Source: an uncultured Synergistales bacterium
GTDB taxonomy: Bacteria > Synergistota > Synergistia > Synergistales > Aminobacteriaceae
Direction of reading: 5' to 3'
Length of the DNA stretch: 12,337 nt
Assembly (NCBI GenBank): GCA_937957815.1
Contig: CALFXN010000121.1
Location: 1 to 12,337 of the forward strand
Position 1 is the first letter of the stretch. Every line of letters starts with the position of its first letter. This document shows positions 1-7,030 of this stretch, in pieces. Position numbers and translations under genes: made by a program. Below the pieces are notes generated by a model that searched no databases, was not told where the DNA came from, and saw only the letters and a list, made by a program, of their open reading frames with translations.

Positions 1-47
1 GAGATAAGGCCACGTGACTGGAGTTCAGACGTGTGCTCTTCCGATCT
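1..47 (+). other. Illumina TruSeq index-side adapter (not genomic)
   Basis: Positions 14-47 read GTGACTGGAGTTCAGACGTG and onward to CTCTTCCGATCT, the standard TruSeq index-side adapter. Positions 1-5 (GAGAT) match the end of the P7 segment, so 6-13 (AAGGCCAC) sits exactly where an 8-base library index would be. Genomic sequence starts at about 48. Any reading frame entering this stretch carries adapter-encoded residues: the minus-strand PAS protein would appear to end in EIGRAHV and plus-strand frames would begin with GVQTCALPI or MCSSDL. Those residues should be trimmed. Confidence 0.98.
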
Positions 48-1167
48 CTCTGCGACCGCGGAAGAGAAACTTTCGCGATTTTCCTCCGGTCAGGAAACAC
101 ACCGGGAAAACGCAGGCATCCCGCTCCTTCCGAAGCTCGGTCAGGAAGGCGTTCCATTCGTCGCCCGTCCTGAAGAAACGGGCGGGATCCATCGGAATCA
201 TCCCGGAAGACGTGATGCCGAACGTCTCCCGGAAGGCACCGTTCCCCGCAACCGAGACCCCCTCCGAGACGCGCAGGGTTCCGAGAATGACGGGAACCCG
301 TTCCGCCGCGTCGCGAAGCGTGTCCTCCGCAGAGGCGTCGTCCCCTGATTCCCGCTCCGGCGCAAGGGCGGCCGCGTTTCCGCGGGAGAGAGAGAGCATG
401 ACGGCGGAGACGTCCCCGTTTTCTCCGGTGAGCGGGACGAAGCAGACATCGAGATTCATGCCGGAATCGGTACTCCCGCAGACATCCGCGCCTGAAAGAG
501 CCGATTGCCAGAGATTCTTCAGCGTCACGACCGTCGAATCCGGCAGGACATCGAAGAGCGGCGTTCCCACTCCGGCATCCAGACCGAAGTATTCGTCGCA
601 CGCTCTCCGGAAGCCGCCTCCGGCCGCGAGAATCCTTCCCTCGCGGTCAAGAAGCGCTCCGTTCAGACCGGAATCCTCCGCGAAGAGAGATCGCAGCGCC
701 GCTTCACGAGTCGCTCCCGCCGTGCGAAGCTCCGAACGGACGGATTCCCTTTCCGTCGCGTCGAAAGCGAGGAGAAGCCGGGCGCTTTCACCGGAATACT
801 CGACCGGAAGGGACACGACATCGAGCCACCTCTCGGCACCCTTTTCGCTCCGGATGCGCAGCGAGGCCGTCTCCGTCCCCGACCTCGAATCGAGAAGCGT
901 TTCAGCGACGCGCGCGCTGCCCGGCGCAAGAAGATTCGCGAGATCCGCACCGGGACGGTCGCGAAGCGAAAAATCGAGGACATCCTCCGAGCGCCGGTTC
1001 ATCTGGCGGATGCGCCCCCTGACGACAACGAGAGCGAGAAAGAGCGGATTGTCGAATACCGCGTAGAATCGCCGCTCCATCTCGCGCAACGCCTTTTCCT
1101 CGCGTTTCCATCTGGCGGCGTCGCGTTCGAGCTGAACATACCGTTCCATCTGATCATCCATGGACAT
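48..1167 (-). CDS. Multi-PAS sensor protein, C-terminus cut by contig end
   Basis: This is the N-terminal part (about 373 genomic residues) of a cytoplasmic sensor. Residues 1-32 are a charged likely coiled coil. A first PAS-like fold spans about 32-140 (AVFDNPLFLALVVVRGRIRQ, then a PLF-type core and an ERWLDV strand). A second covers about 160-260 (GALLDREGRILAAGGGF, FDVLPDS). A third begins near 285 and is interrupted by the adapter. No transmembrane segment is visible. The output domain (histidine kinase, GGDEF or other) is lost off the contig, so the function stops at 'PAS sensor'. Translation probably starts at 1167, 4 bp after the upstream UPF0316 stop, with GGAAG of the ribosome site lying over that stop. 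An ATG two codons on (1161) has GAGGG at good spacing and is equally possible. The neighbouring HDOD and GGDEF genes suggest a c-di-GMP link, which is inference. Confidence 0.85.
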
Positions 1168-1171
1168 CCCT

Positions 1172-1690
1172 CTACTTCCGGTGCATCCTGAATTGTCCGC
1201 CCCAGCAGCCCTTCACGTCCGAAATGGCGACGAATCCGCGGTCTCCGATGATTCCGGCGATCGACGAAATATCTTTCCTGCGGCAGATGACCTTCACCAC
1301 AGCCTTCGCACCGTCGCGCCCCTCCCCGTAGATGACCGTCGCTCCGTGCCCCTCGGCCCTGATGCGTGCCACGAGCGCATCCGTCTCCGGACCGAACTCC
1401 AGGATCAATTCGAGCATGACGAACGCGTTCATGATCCGTTCTTCGACAAGAGATCCGAAGTACGTCCCCGACGCGAACCCGCCGCAATACGCCACGAGTT
1501 CGGGGAACGAAAGCGTTCGTCCGCCACCGAGAATCCTGCCGAGAACAAGAAGATATACCATCACTTCGAAGAAACCGATCGATGCGGCAAGCAGACGCCT
1601 CCCCCTGACAAGGAGCAGGATGCGGACCGTCGAACAGCTCACGTCGAGAATTCTCGCGAAAAAAATCAGCGCAAGTCCGATGAAATCCAT
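1172..1690 (-). CDS. UPF0316 family membrane protein (DUF5698 + DUF2179)
   Basis: 172 residues, the usual length of the UPF0316 family. The N-terminal half has three probable membrane segments (about 4-28, 33-54, 62-80) with the family pattern ARILDVSCSTVRILLLVRG followed by GFFEVMVYLLVLG. The C-terminal half (about 95-165) is the soluble DUF2179 domain, seen as GHGATVIYGEGRDG then VICRRKDISSIAGII. The biochemical role of this family is unknown; DUF2179 modules may bind small ligands. The start at 1690 is the only reasonable one, although AGGAGG lies about 13 nt upstream, rather far. It is first in a minus-strand pair with the PAS protein (4-bp gap, probably coupled translation). It is divergent from the HDOD gene across a 106-bp region with an inverted repeat. 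Confidence 0.85.
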   Translation of the reverse strand: MDFIGLALIFFARILDVSCSTVRILLLVRGRRLLAASIGFFEVMVYLLVLGRILGGGRTLSFPELVAYCGGFASGTYFGSLVEERIMNAFVMLELILEFGPETDALVARIRAEGHGATVIYGEGRDGAKAVVKVICRRKDISSIAGIIGDRGFVAISDVKGCWGGQFRMHRK

Positions 1691-1722
1691 TGCCGGGCGC
1701 TTTCCTCCTGTCGGGGATCGTT

Positions 1723-1742
1723 ATATGATTATCCTATCATAT
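1723..1742. promoter_or_regulatory. Perfect 7-bp inverted repeat in divergent promoter region
   Basis: ATATGAT (1723-1729), a 6-bp spacer TATCCT, then ATCATAT (1736-1742). It is an AT-rich patch in otherwise GC-rich DNA and lies between the divergent UPF0316 and HDOD genes. The arms contain TATGAT and its complement, plausible -10 hexamers in both directions, but I found no good -35 match at 16-18 bp. It may be an operator overlapping two divergent promoters; the cognate regulator cannot be named. Confidence 0.45.
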
Positions 1743-1796
1743 CGGTTTGTGTCCCGCATGAAGCTTCGACATGCTTCAGGAAGAGAGGGAGCCGCC

Positions 1797-3059
1797 ATGG
1801 GAAGAGTTCATACGGACAATCTCACGCCGGGCATGAAGTTGACAGCAGATCTTCTGGGACCGAGAGGGATTCTCATTCTGCCCCGCGGAGCCGTCCTGAC
1901 GGGAAAGAGCATCCAGACGATCAAGATCTGGGGCATCTCCGAAGCCGATGTGGAAGGAATCTCGGAGGAGGATATCGCAAAACGCGAAATGTCCCGGATA
2001 GATCCGGAGATCCTCCGGAAGGCGGAGGAACGGACAGAGTATCTTTTTTCGTCGCCTCCCGCGACCCCGTTCGGCGGGGAACTCCGGCGCCAGGTACTCC
2101 TCGAGTCCGCGAAACGATACGCGAACGGCGACTCGTTCGGCGATTTCGAACCCCACGAGTTGTTCCGGGATTCCGCAAAGGCGGTTTCGTACGACGACGA
2201 ACGGGTCCCCGCTATTCACGACCTCGTGAGCGACTCCACGCGACTGTCGTCGTTCCCCGACATCTACTTCCAGATCTCTCAGGTTCTCGCGTCGCCCAAG
2301 AGCTCCGCCCACCATATCGCCGACGTCGTTTCGAAAGACACGAGCCTCGCGGCGAAACTCCTGAGACTCGTCAACAGCTCGTTCTACGGCTTCCCCGCGA
2401 GGATCGACTCGATTCCGAGGGCCGTCGCGATCATCGGCGTCAACGAACTGAGCACGCTCGCCATCGGAATCTCCGTGATCTCAGCGTTCAGGGACGTCCC
2501 CGAAGACGTATTCGGCATGCAATCCTTCTGGAAACACTCCATCGCGTGCGGCGTATTCGCACGAATCTACGCGTCCCTCGAAGTAGGCCTTTCCGAGGAG
2601 CGCCACTTCGTCGCGGGCATTCTCCACGACATCGGACGACTCGTCATGATCGAGGCAATGCCGCGGCACATGATCGCCTCGATCCGCCTCTCGGTCCGCA
2701 GACGACTGCCGATCCACATCGCCGAGCAACAGGTCATCGGATACGACCACGCGACGGTCGGAGGAGTGCTGCTCCACGAATGGGGCTTCCCGTCGATGCT
2801 TGAGCAGATCGTCCTCTTCCATCACCGGCCGGAGGAGTCGAAGAACGTCACGGAGTCGGCGATTCTCACGCTCGCCGACATCACGACGATCGGACTCCGC
2901 ATGGGGCGATCCGGATCGTTCTTCGTGCCGGAAGTGGCACCCGACGCATGGGATGCCGTACACTTTCCTCCGAGCGCGATCGCTCCCGCGATCATGCAGG
3001 CGGAGCGCCAGATCTCGGAGATACTCGCGCTTTTCCTCGGAAAGGAGGGAGACCAATGA
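1797..3059 (+). CDS. HDOD domain signalling protein
   Basis: 420 residues. Residues about 1-55 (NLTPGMKLTADLLGPRGILI and on to IQTIKIWGISEADVEG) form a small N-terminal domain resembling the module preceding many HD-GYP domains. Residues about 55-145 are a charged linker. Residues about 150-370 form an HDOD domain, recognised by LLRLVNSSFYGFPARIDSI, RAVAIIGVNEL, GILHDIGRLV and YDHATVGGVLLHEWGFP. HDOD proteins act mostly as cytoplasmic signalling scaffolds rather than as enzymes. Here, however, His247, His277-Asp278, His318, His342-343 and Asp361 are all present, so residual metal-dependent hydrolase activity cannot be excluded. The start at 1797 was chosen for AGAGGGAG six bases upstream. The frame is open further upstream, but without a ribosome site. 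The stop overlaps the next gene's start (ATGA), so the two are translationally coupled. Confidence 0.9.
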   Translation: MGRVHTDNLTPGMKLTADLLGPRGILILPRGAVLTGKSIQTIKIWGISEADVEGISEEDIAKREMSRIDPEILRKAEERTEYLFSSPPATPFGGELRRQVLLESAKRYANGDSFGDFEPHELFRDSAKAVSYDDERVPAIHDLVSDSTRLSSFPDIYFQISQVLASPKSSAHHIADVVSKDTSLAAKLLRLVNSSFYGFPARIDSIPRAVAIIGVNELSTLAIGISVISAFRDVPEDVFGMQSFWKHSIACGVFARIYASLEVGLSEERHFVAGILHDIGRLVMIEAMPRHMIASIRLSVRRRLPIHIAEQQVIGYDHATVGGVLLHEWGFPSMLEQIVLFHHRPEESKNVTESAILTLADITTIGLRMGRSGSFFVPEVAPDAWDAVHFPPSAIAPAIMQAERQISEILALFLGKEGDQ

Positions 3060-4294
3060 CTCCGGAACTCGACGCAGGGGAACTCGAGCGCCGCCTCGAA
3101 CACCTGATGCAGGAACGCCGCGCGATCATCGAGAGCCTCGATGTCGCCGTGAACATCGGCAACTTCGCCCGGTGCATCAACGGTCTCGATTCCGTCGAAG
3201 CCATTCTGAAGGAAGCGACCGTACGGGTCCGAACGATCATCTCCGTGCATTCGATCTGCTTCTACATCGCGGAAGAGGAAGAGATGAACTTCCGGCTCGT
3301 CCACTGCGAACCGGCCGACGCCGCTGATTTCTTCGAGACGGAAAAAATCCCGCTGATCCAGGACCGTACGATCGCGTGGACGCTGCGACGCGAAAAACCG
3401 GTCATCGTCTCCTCGTCGGACAGGACGAGGCGGATTCTCCTGAACGCCCTCGCCACCCCCACGCGAATCCTCGGTTTATGCATGGCCGAACTCGACGACT
3501 CGCAGGATCTCGACGAAGTCGCTCCATACCCGGACTTCCTCTCCATCGTCCTCGCGACGACCGCCGAGGTTCTCGAATCATTCCTTCTCACGCGCAGGAT
3601 CGTCGCACTGAACACGCATCTCGAGGAAAAAATCGCGAGCCTCGAACGATCGGAAGCCGAACTGATATCGTTGCGGGACCGGCTCGAGGAACAGGTCCGC
3701 GCGCGGACATTCGAGCTCGAGGCGACGAACGCGGAACTCACGCGCGAGGTGGCGGAACGCAAACGCGTCGAAGAGGAACTGCGCTACATGGCAACGCACG
3801 ATTCGCTGACCGGCCTGCCGAGTCGGGTTCTTTTCCATGATCGTCTCGAGCAGGCCATCGCGCTCGCACGCCGGACGAAAACGCTCGTCGCCGTGATGTT
3901 TCTCGATCTCGATTCCTTCAAGCAGATCAACGACACGCTCGGGCACGACGTGGGCGATCTCCTGCTCGTCGAGATCGCGAACCGGCTGCGCGGAAACGTC
4001 CGCGACATGGATACCGTCGCCCGTATGGGAGGGGACGAGTTCATGTTCGCGGTTCCCTGCCTGACCGCACCGAACGAGGCCGCCACGGTCGCGGATCGCC
4101 TGATCCGCTCCGTGAGCCGGGAGATCCGTATCGGAGAGCATACGCTCAGTGTTACCGGAAGCATCGGCATCAGCTTCTTCCCCGATGACGGAGATTCGGT
4201 CCAGACGCTTATGCGGCGCGCCGATGCGGCAATGTACCGCGCGAAGGAGAGCGGTCGCGACACGTTCTCGTTTTCGGGCAGACAGGAACGGTAA
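3056..4294 (+). CDS. GAF-GGDEF diguanylate cyclase
   Basis: 412 residues, predicted soluble. Residues about 25-175 form a GAF-like sensor domain (IISVHSICFYIAEEEEMNFR, then ILGLCMAEL). Residues about 183-243 are a strong heptad-like coiled coil (LEEKIASLERSEAELISLRD and onward). Residues about 245-405 are a complete GGDEF domain: HDSLTGLPSR at 248-257, LDLDSFKQINDTLGHDVGD at 283-301 and GGDEF at 325-329. An inhibitory I-site RxxD (RDMD, 316-319) lies exactly five residues before the signature. It should convert two GTP to cyclic di-GMP, with product inhibition. It starts at 3056, overlapping the HDOD stop by 4 bp, with GGAGGG upstream. Cotranscription with the HDOD gene suggests that HDOD is an output or scaffold of this cyclase, which is inference. 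The GAF ligand is unknown. Confidence 0.95.
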   Translation: MTPELDAGELERRLEHLMQERRAIIESLDVAVNIGNFARCINGLDSVEAILKEATVRVRTIISVHSICFYIAEEEEMNFRLVHCEPADAADFFETEKIPLIQDRTIAWTLRREKPVIVSSSDRTRRILLNALATPTRILGLCMAELDDSQDLDEVAPYPDFLSIVLATTAEVLESFLLTRRIVALNTHLEEKIASLERSEAELISLRDRLEEQVRARTFELEATNAELTREVAERKRVEEELRYMATHDSLTGLPSRVLFHDRLEQAIALARRTKTLVAVMFLDLDSFKQINDTLGHDVGDLLLVEIANRLRGNVRDMDTVARMGGDEFMFAVPCLTAPNEAATVADRLIRSVSREIRIGEHTLSVTGSIGISFFPDDGDSVQTLMRRADAAMYRAKESGRDTFSFSGRQER

Positions 4295-4336
4295 AAGGGC
4301 TCCGGATGCGGCAGTGAAAGGAGAGTGGGCGTCGTC

Positions 4337-4860
4337 ATGACACCCATGGTCGGACTCCGCAAATTCGGCGCTCCCGAGTTCATATTCGGCATGGGCACCA
4401 TGGATCTTGCGGGGCAGTACGCCAGGAATTCCGGAGCGCCCCGCATCTTTCTCGTTTCCGATCCCGGCGTCCGTCGAACCGGCTGGACGAAGCGGGTCTC
4501 CGAGGACTGCGCGAAGGGGATCGGAATCATCGCCTCGAATGGCGGCAGGATCTCGGACTGGGAGGGCATCGATCTCGTGAGCGCGGCGACGACGCCTCTC
4601 ATCCGCATTCCGACGACGGCCGGCAGCTCGGCGGACGTCTCCCAGTTTTCGATCATCGCCGATACGACACGTCGCGTCAAAATGGAGCTCGTCAGCAAGG
4701 CCCTCGTCCCGGACGTCGCGCTCATCGATCCGTTTCCGCTGACGACCCTTTCGCCCACACTCACGGCATTCACGGGAATGGACTCTCTCACGCACGCCGT
4801 CGAAGCGTACGTTTCCCACGTCCATTCGCCGTTTACGGACGTCCGCGCGGCCACCCACAG
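4337..4860 (+). pseudogene. Iron-type alcohol dehydrogenase, internally deleted and truncated
   Basis: The N-terminus is typical of group III (Fe-dependent) alcohol dehydrogenases: FGAPEFIFGMGTMD, then APRIFLVSDPGVRRTGW. At residues 55-57 (4499-4507) the frame jumps from VSE straight to DCAKGIGIIASNGG. The family normally has some 40-50 residues here, ending in GGGSPxD, so the NAD(P)-binding loop is missing. The next stretch is intact: IRIPTTAGSSADVSQFSII, VPDVALIDP and FTGMDSLTHAVEAYVS, which keeps the first Asp and His metal ligands. Homology stops near 4858 (SPFTDVRAATHS), about halfway along the usual 380-390 residues, and the two C-terminal His ligands are absent. The frame then runs into unrelated sequence to a stop at 5033-5035. 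ATG 4337 has AAAGGAG 13 bases upstream. A product from this sequence should be inactive. Natural decay and assembly or PCR deletion both fit. Confidence 0.8.
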
Positions 4861-5609
4861 TCTCGGCGGAACGCGACCTTCTCGACAGACTCATCGTCTT
4901 GGGGGAGCACTCATTTCGGAAGACCTGTTACACGAGACTCCGGAAGGGAAGACGGGCTCAAACTCGAGCGCATCTGTCGCGACATCCAGACACACGTCGG
5001 GAAGTACAACACGACCATGGGGGAGAGCTATCTGAGTCTTTCGATGGGGTTCGCGGTCGCGTACGAACAGGGGTTCAACCCGACGGAACCGTTCAGGGAA
5101 GCCGATAACGCACAATCCGCTCGTCCACACGGTCATGACGATGCTCGAAGCGAGGGACTTCATTACGGAGGGACACGCCGACCGCCTTCAGTGCCACGTC
5201 GACAGGCTCGCTACGTCTCTCGGCTTCTCCGGACGGCTGCGCGCCGACCTCACGCTCTTCGCGAAGTTCCACGACATCGGCAAGGTCGGCGTCCCCGACA
5301 GCATCCTCTTCAAGCCCCGTCCGCTCACAAAGGAGGAACTCGTCGTCATGAGGGGACACTCGGAGATCGGGCACAGGATCGCGCTTTCGACTCCCGACGT
5401 GCTTCCGGTCGCCGACTGGATCCTGAAACACCACGAGTGCCGGGACGGAAGCGGCTATCCGATCGGCCTCAGCAAACACGACATCCCGCTCGAATGCAGG
5501 ATGCTCGCGCTCGCCGCCGCGTTCGACGCCATGACGAACGACCGTCCGTAAACTCGTGGTTCACTTCATCAGGATTCTCGAGGAGGAAACGGAAAAAGGT
5601 CCGGGCTGA
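4861..5609 (+). pseudogene. GGDEF/HD-GYP c-di-GMP phosphodiesterase remnant, multiply deleted
   Basis: Homology to one GGDEF-HD-GYP protein moves through the frames. At about 4866-4941 one frame reads ERDLLDRLIVLGEHSFRKT, like the strand before a GGDEF signature. At about 4947-5109 another reads REDGLKLERICRDIQTHVGK, then SYLSLSMGFAVAYEQGF and FREADN, the end of a GGDEF domain. At 5111-5548 a third frame holds most of an HD-GYP domain: HNPLVHTVMTMLEARDF, FHDIGKVGVPDSILFKP, RGHSEIGHRIA, KHHECRDGSGYP and AAFDAMTNDRP, ending at TAA 5549. At 5553-5606 the C-terminal tail LVVHFIRILEEETEKGPG follows in another frame, with TGA at 5607. The GGDEF signature, the MYREK linker and about 30 residues between DRPY and FDPKLV are missing. 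Catalytic HD-GYP motifs are intact, but as read no frame makes a whole domain. The start lies in the part lost to the Fe-ADH junction. Confidence 0.8.
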
Positions 5610-5628
5610 CCCCGGGCCTTTTTCCGTT
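5588..5628. terminator. Strong bidirectional intrinsic terminator
   Basis: AACGGAAAAAGGTCCGGG (5588-5605) pairs with CCCGGGCCTTTTTCCGTT (5611-5628) across a 5-nt loop: 18 pairs with a single G-U wobble. The A-tract and T-tract sit in the stem, so the structure can terminate in either direction. It lies between the plus-strand HD-GYP remnant and the minus-strand foldase gene. The HD-GYP stop codon (5607-5609) lies inside the loop, so that gene's last codons form the left arm. Confidence 0.9.
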
Positions 5629-5651
5629 GGCGTCCTTTCGAGTCCGGCGCG

Positions 5652-6551
5652 CTATTTCTTCGGCGCGACGTCGGCCGAAACGACTTCGACCTTGTACTTT
5701 TCGCGAAGCTTCGCGACCTCGTCGGTATACAGCTTCGTCTTTTTGTCTTTCAGCAGTTCGGTCTTGATTTCATCCTTCACGTCCGCGAACGGTTTCGTTC
5801 CCGGGGCCTTCCTGTCGAAGAGCTTGATGACGTGCCATCCGAACTGCGTCTTCACGGGCGCAGACATCTCGTCCTTCTTCAGCGCGAAGGCAACGGTCTC
5901 GAACTCGGGAACGGTCTGCCCCTTCTGGATGTAGCCGAGATCCCCGCCCTGCTCCTTCGACGGGCATGAGGAATACTTCTTCGCGGCCTCCTCGAAAGCG
6001 AGCCCGCCCTTGATTTCGTCGAGCACCTTTTTCGCCTCGGCCTCTTCCTTGACGAGAACATGGCTCACCTTCACGCTCTCGGGAACCGCGAACGCCGATT
6101 GATTCTTGTCGTAAAACATCTTGGCGTCCTGATCGGATACCGCGACGTCCCTGAAAAGACGCTTCACGGCGAACGAGCGGACGAGATCCTTGCGCATCGC
6201 GTCGAGAGCCCTGGAAAACTCCGGATCCTTCTCGACATCGTTTTCCTTCCCCCAGAGCGAGAAGACCTCCATCGTGATCACTTCGTCGAGGACGGCCTTC
6301 CGCCCACGCTCGGTGTCGTACATCGCAGCGCGCTGCGGATCGAGCGTCGCGAGGATGTCGTCGACGTCCTTTTCCCGGATCTCCCTGTCGCCGACCTTCG
6401 CAAGGACGGTTTCCGGAGCGGGACGGGCGGGAGACGGAGCCGTCACCGCCGCAGGGGCGGCGTCCGGGGACACGGGAGCTTCGGCCAGAGCAAAACCGCA
6501 GGCCGCAAGGACCATAATCGCTGCAGAAGCACATGCGCTGATTCGTTTCAC
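5652..6551 (-). CDS. Exported PpiC-type peptidyl-prolyl isomerase (PrsA/SurA-like foldase)
   Basis: 299 residues from a GTG at 6551, chosen because AGGAGG lies 9 bases upstream and the product then starts with a clean signal sequence, MKRISACASAAIMVLAACGF. LAAC at 15-18 fits a lipobox with Cys18, as in PrsA lipoproteins; ALA-E at 21-24 offers ordinary signal-peptidase cleavage instead. A Pro/Ala-rich linker (25-46) and a SurA-N-like helical region (about 47-158, KVGDREIREKDVDDILATL) precede a parvulin domain at about 160-247 (VKVSHVLVKEEAEAKKVLDE, then GGDLGYIQKGQTVPEFE and FGWHVIKLFDR). A helical tail follows. It should catalyse proline isomerisation or chaperone secreted proteins outside the cytoplasmic membrane. 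It lies downstream of a 57-residue membrane protein on the same strand. A possible -10 (TATGAT, complement of 6612-6617) lies in the gap, so it may also have its own promoter. Confidence 0.92.
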   Translation of the reverse strand: MKRISACASAAIMVLAACGFALAEAPVSPDAAPAAVTAPSPARPAPETVLAKVGDREIREKDVDDILATLDPQRAAMYDTERGRKAVLDEVITMEVFSLWGKENDVEKDPEFSRALDAMRKDLVRSFAVKRLFRDVAVSDQDAKMFYDKNQSAFAVPESVKVSHVLVKEEAEAKKVLDEIKGGLAFEEAAKKYSSCPSKEQGGDLGYIQKGQTVPEFETVAFALKKDEMSAPVKTQFGWHVIKLFDRKAPGTKPFADVKDEIKTELLKDKKTKLYTDEVAKLREKYKVEVVSADVAPKK

Positions 6552-6654
6552 GTTGAGGTTCCTCCTCCGATTGGTGTGTGTCTTGAATGCTTCCGGATCG
6601 AAAGCGAGGGTATCATACTTCAAAGCCAGCCAACATGCGAGGAAATACGGAAAT

Positions 6655-6828
6655 TCACGACGATCCCGCCATGATCCAGGACATCACGAAAAGAACGCAC
6701 GCCCATATGAAATCCATGATTCCCCTGCCCTGGTACCCGAAGCGGATCTTTCGGATTCCCGCGTAGATCAGAGTCAGGCCGCACAGGATGAGAATGACCG
6801 GCGCAACATAACGCGCGAAAAAGGACAT
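6655..6828 (-). CDS. Small two-helix membrane protein (57 aa)
   Basis: An open frame of 58 codons, with AGGGAGG seven bases before its ATG. The product starts MSFFARYVAPVILILCGLTL and has two probable membrane helices (about 6-24 and 38-54) around a short basic loop (IRKIRFGYQGRG). The C-terminus is short (AGSS). I do not recognise a named family. The ribosome site, the hydrophobic pattern and the position 103 bp upstream of the foldase on the same strand support a real gene. It is divergent from the Fur-family gene. The role is unknown; a small envelope or accessory protein is a guess. Confidence 0.75.
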   Translation of the reverse strand: MSFFARYVAPVILILCGLTLIYAGIRKIRFGYQGRGIMDFIWACVLFVMSWIMAGSS

Positions 6829-6962
6829 CGAAAAACCTCCCTGATTCCGATAATCGTTTCATTTCCCCCGTGAATCGCGAGATTCCGTTCGGAAACGCGC
6901 GAACAACTTCTTCCGGCGGGGTGTTCGGGCGATGCCGGAGGTCGCCTTTTCCCGCCGTTCCC

Positions 6963-6994
6963 TTGGACAGTCCGGCGCGATATCTGTATGATAT
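6963..6994 (+). promoter_or_regulatory. Promoter of the Fur-family gene with overlapping inverted repeat
   Basis: TTGGAC (6963-6968), an 18-bp spacer and TATGAT (6987-6992) form a plausible sigma-70-type promoter 38 bp before the start codon. ATATC (6980-6984) and GATAT (6990-6994) form an inverted repeat over the -10. Read as a 7-1-7 element it matches itself at five of seven positions, the spacing used by PerR/Fur-family operators. Autoregulation is therefore plausible but inferred. Confidence 0.45.
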
Positions 6995-7030
6995 GCCAAC
7001 CGCCGGAAAAGGCAAGAAAGGAAGAGTCCT

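Noticed and set aside
14..348. Plus-strand frames starting at 14 and 31
   Set aside because: Their start codons and first residues are adapter sequence, and they run antisense to the PAS protein.
1721..1745. Fur box on the minus strand (GATAATCAT core) in the UPF0316/HDOD gap
   Set aside because: Full comparison with the 19-bp consensus gives only about 10 matches; the perfect inverted repeat describes the site better.
1160..2803. Long plus-strand open frame (about 547 codons) overlapping the UPF0316 and HDOD genes
   Set aside because: Its product is Arg/Pro/Asp-rich low-information sequence with no domain. It overlaps two genes with clear family motifs and is a typical GC-rich shadow frame.
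3578..4894. Long minus-strand open frames (438 and 356 codons) opposite the GGDEF and alcohol dehydrogenase genes
   Set aside because: They are antisense to strongly conserved domains, have no ribosome sites and show Arg/Asp-rich or Ser/Arg-rich composition.
4876..4935. RLGGALISEDLLHETPE in the Fe-ADH frame, resembling a degenerate GGDEF signature
   Set aside because: The overlapping frame gives a longer and better fit to the region just before GGDEF (ERDLLDRLIVLGEHSFRKT). The resemblance is probably coincidence, although not excluded.
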